Source: Sipunculus nudus (taxonomy: Eukaryota; Annelida; Sipuncula; Golfingiida; Sipunculidae). Taken from it: 64,000 nucleotides of DNA. Shown here piece after piece: positions 36,443-50,100 of the stretch; position 1 is the stretch's first letter; each line of letters begins with the position of its first letter. A model generated the notes under the pieces. The model saw only the letters and a program-made list of their open reading frames with translations. It searched no databases and was not told where the DNA came from. The position numbers were made by a program, and so were the translations under genes. The stretch covers positions 19,562,979 to 19,626,978 of the forward strand of contig CM049321.1 of NCBI GenBank assembly GCA_026874595.1, read 5' to 3'.

Positions 36443-38111
36443 GTTTGTCACATTTTCAATTAGTCACGAATGTATTTGTTCATTTTAAATATATGTACAA
36501 AAGCCTTGCTAGCATGGTATATAAGGACCATTTTTTTTTAAATTTAAGATATAATACCTGCATGTTCATTTGTTATAGAAAACAACCTTGGTCAACTGTG
36601 TATCAATGTAATGCATAAAGCAGAAGGTGAACAGGAAGATCAAAATGGAACAAAGAAGCTCTCTTCCGCGTTGAAGCGGCTTTTTCGGCTAAATTTAGGT
36701 GAAAGAAGAAACAATAAAAAACAAAAACGTTATCCTAAAAGTTCCCAGGTTGAAGAAGAATGTTCCCGCTTGCCGGCAATGCCAGTAGCGATTAAGGACG
36801 GTTCCGTTTCATTGCTGTTGTATTTACCTGACGATGAAACTTATGGGCGCCTTAGAGAAGGCATCACCGATATGAGTATAAGCCAGGTGTTCGGTAATAT
36901 TTTCATCTGTATATGGGACAACATTTCTTCTGAACACATCCTCACAAGGTATGGCATCAATATTTCGTTAGAGGCTTTCGGCGAGAAAATATCAGGCAAG
37001 GGAATTTTAATTTTGAAATTTTGAAAAGACCTATTCATTTTTGTAGAAACAGCCTAGTAATTTTGCCGAAAAGTAAATTATTCCAATTAATAATTTGTCA
37101 TTAAACATAGGTTTCCACTGTTGTTTATATATACCCATATTATGATCAACAGGATGCACATTCTGGCTGGATTGCACCGACAATGTAAGTGCTACGGATT
37201 TATTGCTTTCCGAAAAAAAAATAAGATCGATATGACGTTATCTATGTCATATGTACGTCATTATAGTAACATACATGAACATATTTGGACATGATATTCT
37301 TCCTTCAATGTTATTCCAAAGAATGGAGACTCCCTGCTACATCGATTGGCCAAGTTTGGATGTGCAGCACATCTGCCCTCGTGCATTGACAAAGAAAATC
37401 TCAATCTTCAGAATAACGTCAGTGTTTTAACATTTTCTTTAAGAAACAAAAAAAAAGTAAAACCATTATAAGGCTCTGCAGCATTGAACTACAGCCTTAA
37501 TTAAACGTTCCCCTTTATTAACAATAAATCATTATTTCACAAACTAAAATTTCACGAATAAAACGTTTCTTGCAAAATGATTACATTCCGCAAGCAAAGG
37601 AATTTCATCATTGTTACATTGTTCTTTATTAAATATATTACTGATGTGACTGCTTGATATCATATCTTTTTAATGTTTATTTACTTGTATCGTTCATTGT
37701 GAAATGCTGCAGCTATGATTTCGGACCTGCAAATGTTGAGATATATACATTAAATATAATATAATTGATAATTGGGATATGAAAGCAGTAAGCTAGTAAG
37801 GCTGTCGGAAATTATACTCAGCAATAAAGGTAGGTGATCCCATCAAAATTTCATAGCTAATCGACATAAATTTGCAAAGAGACAAATGTCTCAGAAAACA
37901 AATCTTTTTTGGACCAGTGCAAAGGATTAAAAATGGAAGGATTATTCCTTCTAATTGATACAGCTATGTCACATTGACTACCCTGATGAAAGATGATAAA
38001 AGTTGCAGAAATACGTTATTGCTTGAAGTATCAGTCTTTTCAAAATGTATGTTTATAATTCAGCGATGCTATGTTTTGGTTAACAATACATTTTATCGAG
38101 TGAAATCAACA

Positions 38112-38175
<64 letters not shown>

Positions 38176-41100
38176 CCATTCTATATTTCCTTAACGCAGA
38201 CACGCCAAACAGCACTTCACCTTGCATCATCCCAAGGATATGTTGAAGTGTGTCAATCTCTCTTGGTGTACGGAGCTTCAGTAAACATAAATGACCAGGT
38301 TAGTTGCACTTTCGGCTTTGTAGAACCCAGTTTTCTCATACATTTAATTCTTTGTGAAATATGAATAATTATGTAAAAATCAGAAGTGTTAATTTCAATA
38401 CCGAATCACAAGGAAGCTGAACATCGTAATATGGTATAATTTTGTGGGTTCATTCATTATATCTTTAATCCGGCCGGCATGAGGAGGACTCGTTGGTAAC
38501 ACCTCTTCGAATAAAAGAAAACTGTCTGCTGATTTGCTATAAATGGCATCCGGTAGCTATTCAGACGATTTTCGTTCAGACGAATCCAGTGTAGTTCTAA
38601 GGAAGTTGGAGACTACATGTGCATGCATATTATGCTTTAGTTTCAATTCCTTTCTGCTGGGTTTGCAATACACGCCTGGCCCTAGAAATAAATGTACTTA
38701 ATTCCAATTGTCAAAGCAATCTAGTTCATCAGCTACGGCTTTGGAAGTTGCAACATTTGGCTGAAGTTTGATTTCTGATTTATGGATAAATTAGCCTGTA
38801 GAGATATTTTTGAATCACAGCAGAAGGATTCCGAGGACAGCAGCTCTGTTCCAAATCATTCAGTGACTCTTAAACTATCCGATTGCAAAATCAAACGCTT
38901 CTTCTTCTCTCATGTATCTTTATTCATAAGCTGTCAACACAACCCCGGTAGGTATTAAGGTATGCCCATGATATGTCTTAGCAGCACAGTTCTATCCCTA
39001 ATGAAGCCAAAGATGCTTTCCCAAAAGGCCTGTATTTACGACCGTTGTCTGAATGCAAACAAAAAAACACCAACATATATAATGGTTAACACCTTAGTCA
39101 TGTTTGTACATGTACTTTCTTTTGTCACTGATCATGGCTACATGTTATAATCATATGCAGTTAAGAACCAAATAGATAATACAACATTGCTGCAACAGTT
39201 TTGAAATAATTGGTGGAAGACTGAAGTTGCCACAACAAGGATGAGGCATAATATATCTTTAGAACTATATATATATATTTATATGTGAACAGAAATTCTA
39301 TAATTAATATGCTTAACACAAACGGATTTCTGTAAAAAAAAACTAATGTTACGGAGCACTCATCAAAATAAGTGAAAAAAATCTGAAATGCAATCTGGCA
39401 TACAACCACCAGTAATAACAAGATAAGATGATAAAGAGAGGTGACATAACCTTTTCTGCTAGCACAACTTTTTAATTTGCAGCGAAACGAAGTTATACAT
39501 TAACAAATATCCTTGGGAAATTGCAGAAGTTTTTGTAATACCTGTAATTATTAAAGATTTATTACATCATTTTATATATTTATATATAATATGATTATAA
39601 ACATGAAAAAGAACAGAAAAAAACATACACAAAACTTTCGTTTCACATTTTGATTCACTAATAAGATATAGACCCTATGTACCCTCAAAAATGTCTGATA
39701 AAGCAGGATAACTCAGTTTCTATTTTATTTGAATCTTTAAATGTCTATGCACTCATTGGAAATTACACTCCTTGACATTATCATTCAAAATGTGGCCATA
39801 AAAAGGGTTACAGATACGCCTGCAAACGTAAGGGACCCGGGGTATAATCATGATAAATTTGCATACTTTGATGATTAAAGATTTAGGTTGTTTGGGCCTA
39901 TAATCACAGAGTTTGTAATCTGTGATTTAGTTTAGTTTAGCGTAAGTATAAACACAGGAAAGCTGTGAAGAGCCTCGGCTTCTCTTTTGTAACGTCAGTA
40001 GACGGTACTATGCAGTGTCTGAAGACCTTGCCACTACATTTTCAGTGTCAGGAGGTTTTAACCCCCTTCTCTGTTTTATCGCCCAGGTTTAGCAGACGTT
40101 CGCACAGCGTGTCGTCATTTAGTGCCGTGTATTTTCCTTGGTTTTCAGTTAGTCCGTGTGGTGTCATGGTAGCTTTAGTGGTAGCGTATAGTGCAGTCGC
40201 GTTAACACACAGGTCGAGCCGGGTGTTGTGTTATAACGTAGGTTCGTGGTTCGTGCGTCCCATGTAGGTTCCTTACGTTATCTTTTATCGCTATGGAACT
40301 GTTGAGAGAGGCCACAGACCGTGGTAATACGATGAGTTATCCGGGGAGGAGTTAAAGACGTTTGCTCAGAGCCAAGTAGCTCAGGCTAGAGACCAGGTCG
40401 CGCAAGAAAGAGAGATCGAGATCAGCTCGATAGGGCTCATAAGCATGAGTAAGGGAAGCATGATAAAGCTCGCGCGCACGAGTTAGAGTCTCTTCAGCCA
40501 GCAGCAGATGAGGTTGCACATGATCAGTTTCCAGCAGTAAAGTTACCGCCGTTTGATGAATCGACCGATCGAATCGATGCGTAACTCGAAAGATTCGAGG
40601 GAGAGGCAGTGAACCAAGAGTATCCGCGAGATAAGTGGGCATTCCACCTAAGTACTCTGTTAAAGGGCAGAGCCCTCAGTGTATTCCCGCTTCTGTCTGC
40701 AATGAATGCATAGTGTTCTGATGGTTTAAAGTTAGCCCTATTAAAGGGTTATAGGATGACAGAGGAAGGGTACCACCGATTATTTAGATCGAGCATGCAT
40801 GAAATAGGCGAAACGCCCAGTCTGTTTGCTGTTAAGCTGAATAGCTGGACAACTGGGTTGAATTGAAAGGAACAGAAAGAGATGTTGATATCCTCTGGGA
40901 CTTACTGCTCAGACAGCAATTTGTTAACTGCTGCAGCAAGGAGTAATGGTCTTCTTACAGGAGAAGTGTAGCCCGATTGGTCAAATGGCCGCTTTAGCAG
41001 AACGTTTTACCCATGCACCCGTGCCGAAACAAGAAAATGGAGATTTTTCCGTCGGAATTTACCCAGGGGCAGACAGACGACATATCTTTGGCTACTTACT

Positions 41101-44100
41101 GAAAGGACGCAACAGACACGAATGCTGAGCGTACCCGGTTTCACGTAAAAAATGGCTGCTTTGTCCGCCACATCTTTTCAAAAGATTCAGGCAAGTCTGG
41201 TACGCAGGTTGAGGTTCCAACTGCTTTCCCCGATAACCTGACGGTCTTTGGCCATGAGACATTGATTATAGGACATGAAGACATAGAACGTACGTATGAG
41301 AGAATACGTAGCCAGTTTTACTGGAAGAGAATGTATCGGGACGTCTGTTAATTTTGTAAGAGGTGTGACGTGTCTCAGCCGAAGATACCAAAGGGTAAAG
41401 CAAATAAAAGAGTCTCTACAAAATATTAATGCAATGGAAGGGGCCATATAAGGTCGTGTGGAAGGTCAGTGACCTTGACTACAGAGTTCAACGTTAAGGT
41501 ACAAATCATCCAAATTGATTCTCTCAAGCAGTGTCATACTAAGCCAGAGCAGCAACACATTCTCACTGCGGTGGATAAATCAACACGTGAAGAGGATAAT
41601 TCCTCTCGGGAGAAAAATGAAGATCACTGGGTTACAGCAAACGATGACGAGACCATAGCTCCCATACCCGGTACCCAGTTTTGTACAACGCGAATATATG
41701 CGTACCATACGCGACAAGGAAACTATTGCCGAGAGAGCAAAACACACGACATTCGAGCGTAAATGTTTGCCAGTTGTTTGGGCGATCCAAAAATTTGACA
41801 GGACATTCGCGGTCAGCGGATCACAAACCCTTAAATTTCATTACAACTTCAAAATTCGATTATGAATGAGTGTTGAGATCGGCGCTGATTCTTCAAGAGT
41901 ACCAGATTGATATCAAACCTGTAAAGGAAAGATTAATTTATGGCCAAGACTTTTTAGGAAGAGTTGTAAGCGAGTAAGACCAATTGATTTAGTGTAGTAT
42001 ACGTCTCAAAGGTATATTAGATATGAGTCGAACCAACGTTATGTAGAAAAGAAATTACTTTGTAATATGTTTATTTAAGGGGGAAGTGTGTTACGAAATA
42101 AATCGTGTCATTGTGTTTTACTTTCATCTCTCGGGTTATCTGTACCGGATTAGCTGTACATTTGTATTTGTTGAGCGAGAGTAGACGTGGCGTTCAGAGG
42201 CGTGGCGTTTTATAAACAATGGCGGCATTCAGTGAGAGGGTGGCCGAGTGCGAAGCAAGTCTAGACGTTGCCGAACAAGGTGCTGACCAGTAAGGTGCTG
42301 CCAAGGAAGTGATGTCCAGCGAGGTTCTCTCCATTAAGGTGCTGTCTGGCGGATGTCCAGCGAGTTGCTGCCAGCGGGTGTCCAGTGAGATGGTGCCAGC
42401 GAGTGTCCAGTGAGGTGCCGCCAGCGAGTTTCCAGTGAGGTGCTGCCAGCGGGTTTCCAGGATCACTAGTCCTATCACTAGAGATCTACAGACAGAGACT
42501 GTGCTTTTACTATAGTTTTTTTATTAATACATGCACCAGTGTTTATATTGAGGCGTAATAGGCTTGGAAACCGATCTGGTGGGAGATTTTGAACTCTGTA
42601 TCTTTTATGGTCTCTTGATATCCTCTTGTTGTTTAAACGCTGACTTGTGGTTTGTTATGTGTCTGAGTGCTGATACGATGAGTGCGCCACCAAAAACCAC
42701 ACAATCTCTACTCTCCAAAGACTGGAACCAAAGGTTGCCCGGACCGTCATTTGGTAGGGGCAACATTTCCCAAATGTATTCCTTTTCCTTCAGACACCCA
42801 GAACTAACCAAACGTGTGTCTTGTATAGCAGATATGTGAAATTGCAGGCGGAGGAGCTTTGATTATAATAATGACCTTTTCAATAAATCGCTGATGGATT
42901 TTGCGATCACAGGATATTCCTGTCGTCATTGTTGGATCATTCCAATCGACAGTCTTAAGTGTTATTGTGTTGGTCGTTCTCTTGACAGGTGGGTCATTGT
43001 ATACTGCCCACTTGTCGGGAAAACACTGCGTCAAACGAACCCAAGGTCACAATTGACCAGTGACGGCGGGATAACACCGCACTGATTTAGGGCTTCAAGC
43101 AGCCGGAAGCTGTCCAGCGAAGTTTAATAATCTCTCCCACCGTTGAGAACTGGCCCTGGCATCGTGTTGTTCCTATATATTAGTGTAGCTGGGGTCCCCT
43201 CTCCAGGCCTGAGCATTTGTATGAAGAAGCTGGGCTGCGCGATCGCGAGATTTCCCTTTTCCGTTCTGCTGATTTAGTCAAAATAAAAGGACCAGTACAG
43301 ACAGCAGGAGGTATCAGAGAAGCATTCGGTAAACACTTGACTACCTATAGGGATCCCCTAAATATTTTCTGTCAAAGTTTCCTGCCTTATCCTTTATAAT
43401 CACCTGGATGGCCACAAGTTAATGGGGTTATTTTACAGGTGTTAGTCATGTTCATGGGCATAACGGTGTGTGCACGCTCCGGTTAGCCTGGGTGTCACAT
43501 TATCTCCTCCAAGCCTATGTTGTCTTGCCTGAGTTCGGCAGATGGTCAGATTCCATGGGCCGCCACAACATAGGGCTTGCTGATGAAGATGCTATGTCAT
43601 GGCAGGTGTGTCTTATGCACTCCGCACGCCTTTTCGCAGCTGCCAGCCAATTTTTATTCTGTTTGCTACTGGGAAAAGAATATACTATATATGTTGCAAA
43701 TACTTTTGTCACATTCTTACTGATGAAAAGGCTTCTATCGATATGACACATCTCATGATGGAGCATAATATTTTGTGAGAGCAAGGGTAATCTATAAAAT
43801 TCTTATAATGAACCTCAATGTAAAATATCCGAAATTGCCCTCTTTTTCATCGATTCACTTAAATATATACTTTACTTATTTAAATTAAGCAAAAAGTGTT
43901 TGACTAAATATTATATTAAAAAACTGATCAAAAAGGTTATTTAGCAAATTTCAAAACATTGTAATTCAGTAATAAATAGCCTCAGAAATTGTCAGAAAGT
44001 GTCGAGAATCCACAAGAACTTCTTTACAAATAGCATGTGTACGATATTTGATAAAAGCGCCATGTTTCGTTTAATCTCGACACTGATATTCTATGTACTT

Positions 44101-44146
44101 GTATTTTTATTGTATTTTGAGATTTGCTCGGTTCAAATCTTAACAA

Positions 44147-44177
<31 letters not shown>

Positions 44178-47100
44178 GCGTATGTTTTAATTGCTTTTGA
44201 AGATTTAGGCAGATTTATGTTTCAGTTGTTCCAAACTCCACTGCACTTGGCATCTCTAAGAGGTCACGTTGCTGTATGCCGGCTGCTCCTTCAAAGTAAT
44301 GTGGACGTTAATGCACGCGAACTGGTAAACCCCACAATTTTTTTGTTTTTATTTCCGAGTGTGTTTTTAACTGCGTTTAAAGGATTTAAAAAATGAGGAA
44401 ATAACCTTCCCACATATTCTATTGAATTTAATGGGATTTGACATTTCGTGTTGAGAATTTGTTTTGATTAGGTACTGTTCAATATTTCATATTTTGTCGC
44501 ATAGAGAGATATAATAACATGTTTATATCAGTAAATGTTAAGCCGTCGATATACTAAATTGAATCATATTATTGTTTTTAGACTTTTCTACCTTTTGGTG
44601 AAGAGAACTTAATCAATTTATTATTTATAGAATTTAAAAGGTATCATAACTGGAAATCAATTAATCTTCATTTGATCCTCAAAGAATACAAAAATATCGA
44701 AAAATAAAAATATTTTAGAAATAGAAATCATGATTATTAGAATTTGAAGCGTAAGAGCTGTGAACACTATGTTTCTATGTTTATGCATACAGCAGGCCTA
44801 CATGCTCTTCATACGGTGTATATTTCACAGAAATGAATATCGTCTGAGTAAGAACTAAATTCAACCTTAAATACTAGTATAAAAATACATTAATTATAAT
44901 TTAAGTCCACCATCACCCTTTAGAATTACGAAGCTTTTGTAAATTCGGGAAGGTTTTTTTTTACCTTTTGTTAATAGTAGAGTTTGTAAAAGTTTCTTGT
45001 GCTTTAAACTTTTTATTTACCTCCAGATTGGACAAACGCCTCTTCTTCTGGCATCAAAGGGCGGCCATGCAAAAGTGTGTCGACTACTTATTGATAAAGG
45101 GGCTCTTATGAAGTTGAAAGACGTAGTAAGAGAGTTTATTGTAATGATGGCTGGAGACGGACTCCTTTAACCATTAGTTCAAAGCATTCCGAAATATTTT
45201 CGGTTTTAGAAATATCTGTATCAAAAAGGGCGGGCAAAGTCTAGCCTGATTCGCAATATATTTTACATTGATTTTAGGATGGGACTAAATTGTACGTACA
45301 CTTTAAACCTGGTTCAATATATTTAATGATAAAATGTATTTTTCTAAGCGAGAAGTTAGGGCTTACATAAATGAAATACCATGACATTTTAATAAAATCA
45401 GAGGAATATCAAAAGGATGAATTTACACACCTAGACTTTACATATGGTATAATATTCATACAATTTTATCAGTTGACGAAAAAGAAAATAATATAATTTT
45501 TTTAGTATGGTATATAATGGGAATGTACATACTTATTTAGAGAGCAAAAAATAGAAACCTGTCTAAGTTTCGTTTACCTGATTATCAATATATCTTCTTA
45601 ATTTTGTTTAAACGTGACAGTTATATTTTAGTTGAGCCAAACTCCACTGCACATTGCATCTTATGAAGGCCATGTTGATGTCTGTAATGTGCTTATGCAA
45701 AATGGTGCGGAACTGGATGCATGTGACCAGGTAATTAACATTCTATGGTAAATAAAACGACCTTACTGTCTCTAGAACCAAACCAGCAAAATCAAGTGCC
45801 GGAATTAGGGCCCTTCCATAATGACTAGAGATGACTACCCCCAGAAAAAAACTGGAAGATAGGGAGACGCTGAAACCCCCGTACTTTGCTTTATTTATTT
45901 ACTCTTCTGAGTCATCGCCAATGGGCTTTCTCTCGACTAAAACATCCTGTCAAGTCAAGATAGAATTCTTCTAGCCACGGCGTCACTGTGACATGTCATT
46001 TCGATCGTTCCTGATTTCAGAATGAAAGTTCTATTGTCTTTCTACTTGCCACGAAAGTGCGGAGCCCTAGCCTTTGCCTCATGTCTATAAAAAAGCCGTA
46101 TCTGTTACTGAGTTCTTCTAGTGGACTTAGTGTGAAAAAAATCAACTGATTGTACTCGTGCACTGCGGGTCGTAACTTCGTTAGGCAAAAACAGCAAATC
46201 AAAAACACATTTGGTGACTGATTCTTAACGATAGGTCCTCTAAAGCAGACTGTATAGAGAGAAAGATGCAGCAAGTGTCGGGCCATTATAGATTAAAATT
46301 TCGCCATATATCAATAACGATAGCTCATATGTTATTTTCTAGTTAAAATAGGAAAAGATGGTCTGTAAATATACGTAATCCTTTTGATATCCACGATGTA
46401 ATTTATATATGAATCTTCAATTTGATGAGTACTAATTTGTTCCATCGGGAAAGGCTTTCACGATATACGTTACGTGCAATGTGTTATTAAACATATATAA
46501 CGCTATATTCCACAAATGTGACATTTTAAATATAAAATAATGCAAATAACAACAAACCCGTCCTCGTGCTTTAATATTTGACCATATTAGCAGTATGAAT
46601 ATTTGAACATGTCAACTGCTACATGCCAACACATAAGTGATAAGAATTCTGAATAACGTGATTCGAATTAAGGTATTGATCTTAAAATTCAAATGAACAA
46701 AAAGAGAGACTAGTTATTCTTTGGATGATTTTACTGTTTTTTTTTTTCTTTCATTGTAAATATATCTCGATAAGTCTAATAAATTCAACATTTTTCAGGA
46801 AAACCTCACCCCTCTCCATTTAGCCTCCCAGCAAGGCCACTCTGATGTATGCCGGATGCTTTTACGTCATGGTGCGATGGTGGATTCATTCGACAATGTA
46901 AGTTCCCTGATTTATTTTTGGAAACACGAAAGCGATTGTCTTTATGTGTATTGATCTTTAATATTTATAATCAAATATTGCAAAAACAGTATATATAAGA
47001 ATAAAATGGAATGCAGTCATTACTTTATGTTACGGAAACCATTATTACATGATATTATCAGTTATATAAATGTAAATTAATCAAGTGCCGGTCAATTAAT

Positions 47101-50100
47101 GACTCATACTTACATGTTCTCAGTTGAGGCGTACACCGTTGCATCTGGCCTCTGAAAGGGGCCACCTTGAGCCTTGTAAGGTGCTTGTGGATCGGGGCGC
47201 GGCAATGAAAGCAAGCTTTCGGGTAAATATGACGAGGAATTGATGATTTACATCTCATTTTATGTGGCTTTGATTGCTTTCCTATATTACTAGACATTCT
47301 ACATGTGGAATATTGGTTACAGGGGTTCCATTTCTGGAAATAGTAATATACAAAGAACTGCTGATTTATAATGTACGAATTATGCAACATCATATATTAC
47401 GTAATATTTTATTACTTTGTAATATATCCTATGAATATCTTATAAGAAGGTGAAAACGCAGTCACATGACGTAGCATGACCTGCATGAAAATGAAAATTG
47501 TATTCAATACTGCAAGTATTATCTAAATAATTGGTTTTCATTTCTGCAGTACAAAATTATCCCCGAGGATTTTGTTCCATATGTTGCTGCCGTGGCTAAC
47601 ACCGTCGATGTTTTTCCTTTTTTGCAAGGGATACCTGGATCAAATATCGATGATAGAGATGAATTTGATAAGGTACATTTCAGAAAATTAGGTTTCAAGT
47701 TTATTTGAGGTTCAGAAATGAAAAATGTTCTTTCGCCGGGTTATATAATGTGGCTTATTCTATAAATGAACGCGCCCCTCTAATATACCTTTATCTCTTT
47801 GTTCTCATATCATGAACATTCGTAATAATCATTCAACTTACTGATCTCTGTGCTAATTGCCCACACAAAAATATAACGTTATTATTATTTTTATCATGAT
47901 TATAATTATTTTTTATAGTCAATCGAAACAATTATTCCTTCCACAGGTTAAATGTGAAGATATATTGGAACTCATGCTAGTTCTAACGAAGCCTAAAGAG
48001 GAGGTAATTATAAACATCAGATTTCGTGAACTATTACTATGATACCAACGGGAATTAGTAATATTATACCGAATGACGAAACAAACAACTACCTGTTCTA
48101 TTACACAAGTCCCTTGAGGATACCGACGTAACGAAAAAAAAAACAACTTCCTTGACAACACTACGCCAAGATTAGTCATTCTATCATTATTCGAAAATTC
48201 AAAGATGATCTTAACATAACTGTAATATACTTGAAATCATAATTTCAATTTGCCACATTTTTTTAAAATTAAACAAACATTCATTTGTTTAATTTTACAG
48301 ATTGCACAGTATATTAAAAGGGTAGAATCAGGTGAGCAGAGTAACCCACTTGTAACAGAAATCCTCTCACGTGCTTGGAAAGGAATGGATACTATTCAGG
48401 TAATATTAATTAATATAATAGCATTAAATTAAGGGAAGTGTTTATTATCATCAGTCAGCCAAACATGTTTTCCTATTGCACATTTTTCTTTCCCTATAAG
48501 AATGAAGGATATTTCATATCTCGGCTACACCATAATCAGACATGGAGTACTAGTTATAGATAATTGTTAAGGGCTGTAATTCAATTACTTTTTTTCAGTA
48601 ATAAGGTAATCAATAAAAGGTAATTAAAAGCAGTCAAAAATGTGAAATAATAGTAAAAGTAATATGCAGGTGAGTTATCGATAATAGCTTTAACTTTAAC
48701 TATTACAAGCCTGTGGGGTAACTAAGAGTGTAAGGGGTCTGTGGGCGTCAGCAGCAACACTGATAAGACCCCGGCTAAAGTACATACATGCATGCTTTTA
48801 TGTTCATTCACTTAAAGACAGGTGGCAGAGACTTATCCTGGGACATAATGTTCTCACTAACAAGAGTAGCACTGGGTGACTGCATTGTTTGTACACCACT
48901 GTAGATCTATACCCTTGATACTCCTTACAATCAAAGCAGGGTACATATATGTCCTTTAATGTTCGAGTATAAGAAACTGATAGTCTGGTCAAAAATTGGG
49001 CAAAACACCAAACTGATTTTCCAGCTAAAAACTGTGGCTAAAGCCGTAAACTTTTTTTCTTTTTTTTTTTTACAGAAATCTGTGATTTTTTTTCTTGTTG
49101 CTTGGCCAAAGTGGGAGGGAGGGAGCTGCGGCACAGGGCAACATGCTGTATCTCCGCAGTCACAGCAACTGATCCCCGTCCTCCCAGAATTTCACTTTGT
49201 CCGATAATGAGTAAATTTTCTAAAACTCAGTCATGGAATCTTGTCAATGGTATCCGCAGATTTTTCACTTTTTTCTACATTTCATTAGGTTTGTTTCTGC
49301 AACTATATATATTTACTTATTTATTCATCTTTATTCATCATCATCGTAACCGATTTTTCTAGCTGATATGAAAACATTAGTATGTTTGTTAGCATTTAAG
49401 ACTTTCATATAATGTTTGATGGTCAGGTTAGACATGTTTGGTAAACAGCTATAGCTAATTTCCAAATTATTCCTGTTGAAAAGCTTGGGGTACCGGTCAT
49501 GTTTTGGGAAGTATTTATCAACCAGTTTCATGAATTGTCTGCAAATGTTGGTTTTTACATGACGGCTGTAGGGGGGGATTGAACCATTATGTAGATGTTT
49601 ACGAGTTCATTTTCTGGACAGGGTGGGTTAACAAAAGTGCTCTACAACGTACCTGTCGCTGTAGCTGCTGCATAGGGCAGAGTTACCCTCAGGTGTAAAG
49701 TGCTCAATGACCTTCAGACAAGGCCAGAGCGATATAACGATGAAGAAAAACAACACAGTAAATTTACTACAGACTGTTTCGCGGATGTGACCCAATCCTC
49801 AGTTAAATTTTGTTAGTATGAAGCTAACGGTATGATTCGAAAAGCCGAGACTTTACGAGATAATGCATTGTGTGTATCAGGGAGAGCCAGTGAATGAATG
49901 ACACTGATCCTATTTTCCTCGAGGGCGCAAAAAGATTAGTCGGGGTACACGTGCGATGCTCGAATATAACAGGGGAAAGAGGTTTTGATGTTGTTTATTA
50001 TTTTATTATAAATGGACATATATAAGACACAACGATAATTTACAAGGATGCCCTTTCATCACAGTATGCTGATTTTTAATAGGGTCCTGGGTACAGTGAA

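Larger units (their letters stand above)
40292..42540 (+). mobile_element. Rearranged Ty3/gypsy remnant inside the ankyrin gene intron
   Basis: Plus strand throughout. Gag-like sequence opens at ATG 40292 (MELLREATDRG) and includes a KLPPFDESTDRID segment near 40540. Integrase zinc-domain sequence lies at about 41210-41400 ('GHEDIERTYERIRSQFYWKR', then the C-x-x-C part). An integrase C-terminal segment ('WKGPYKVVWKVSDLDYRV') lies near 41425-41495. RNase H-like sequence lies at about 41690-41970 (ERKCLPVVWAIQKFD). A polypurine tract (aagggggaag, 42077-42086) is followed by an LTR-like 'tgttacg' start. Protease, reverse transcriptase and the integrase core are missing, and RNase H follows integrase, the reverse of normal order. 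Many stops; dead. Confidence 0.75.

Noticed and set aside
36443-36618. Continuation of the first ankyrin-gene exon to 36618
   Set aside because: The open frame past 36442 is low-complexity and AT-rich; splicing at 36442 to 36579 joins in phase and gives a longer protein.
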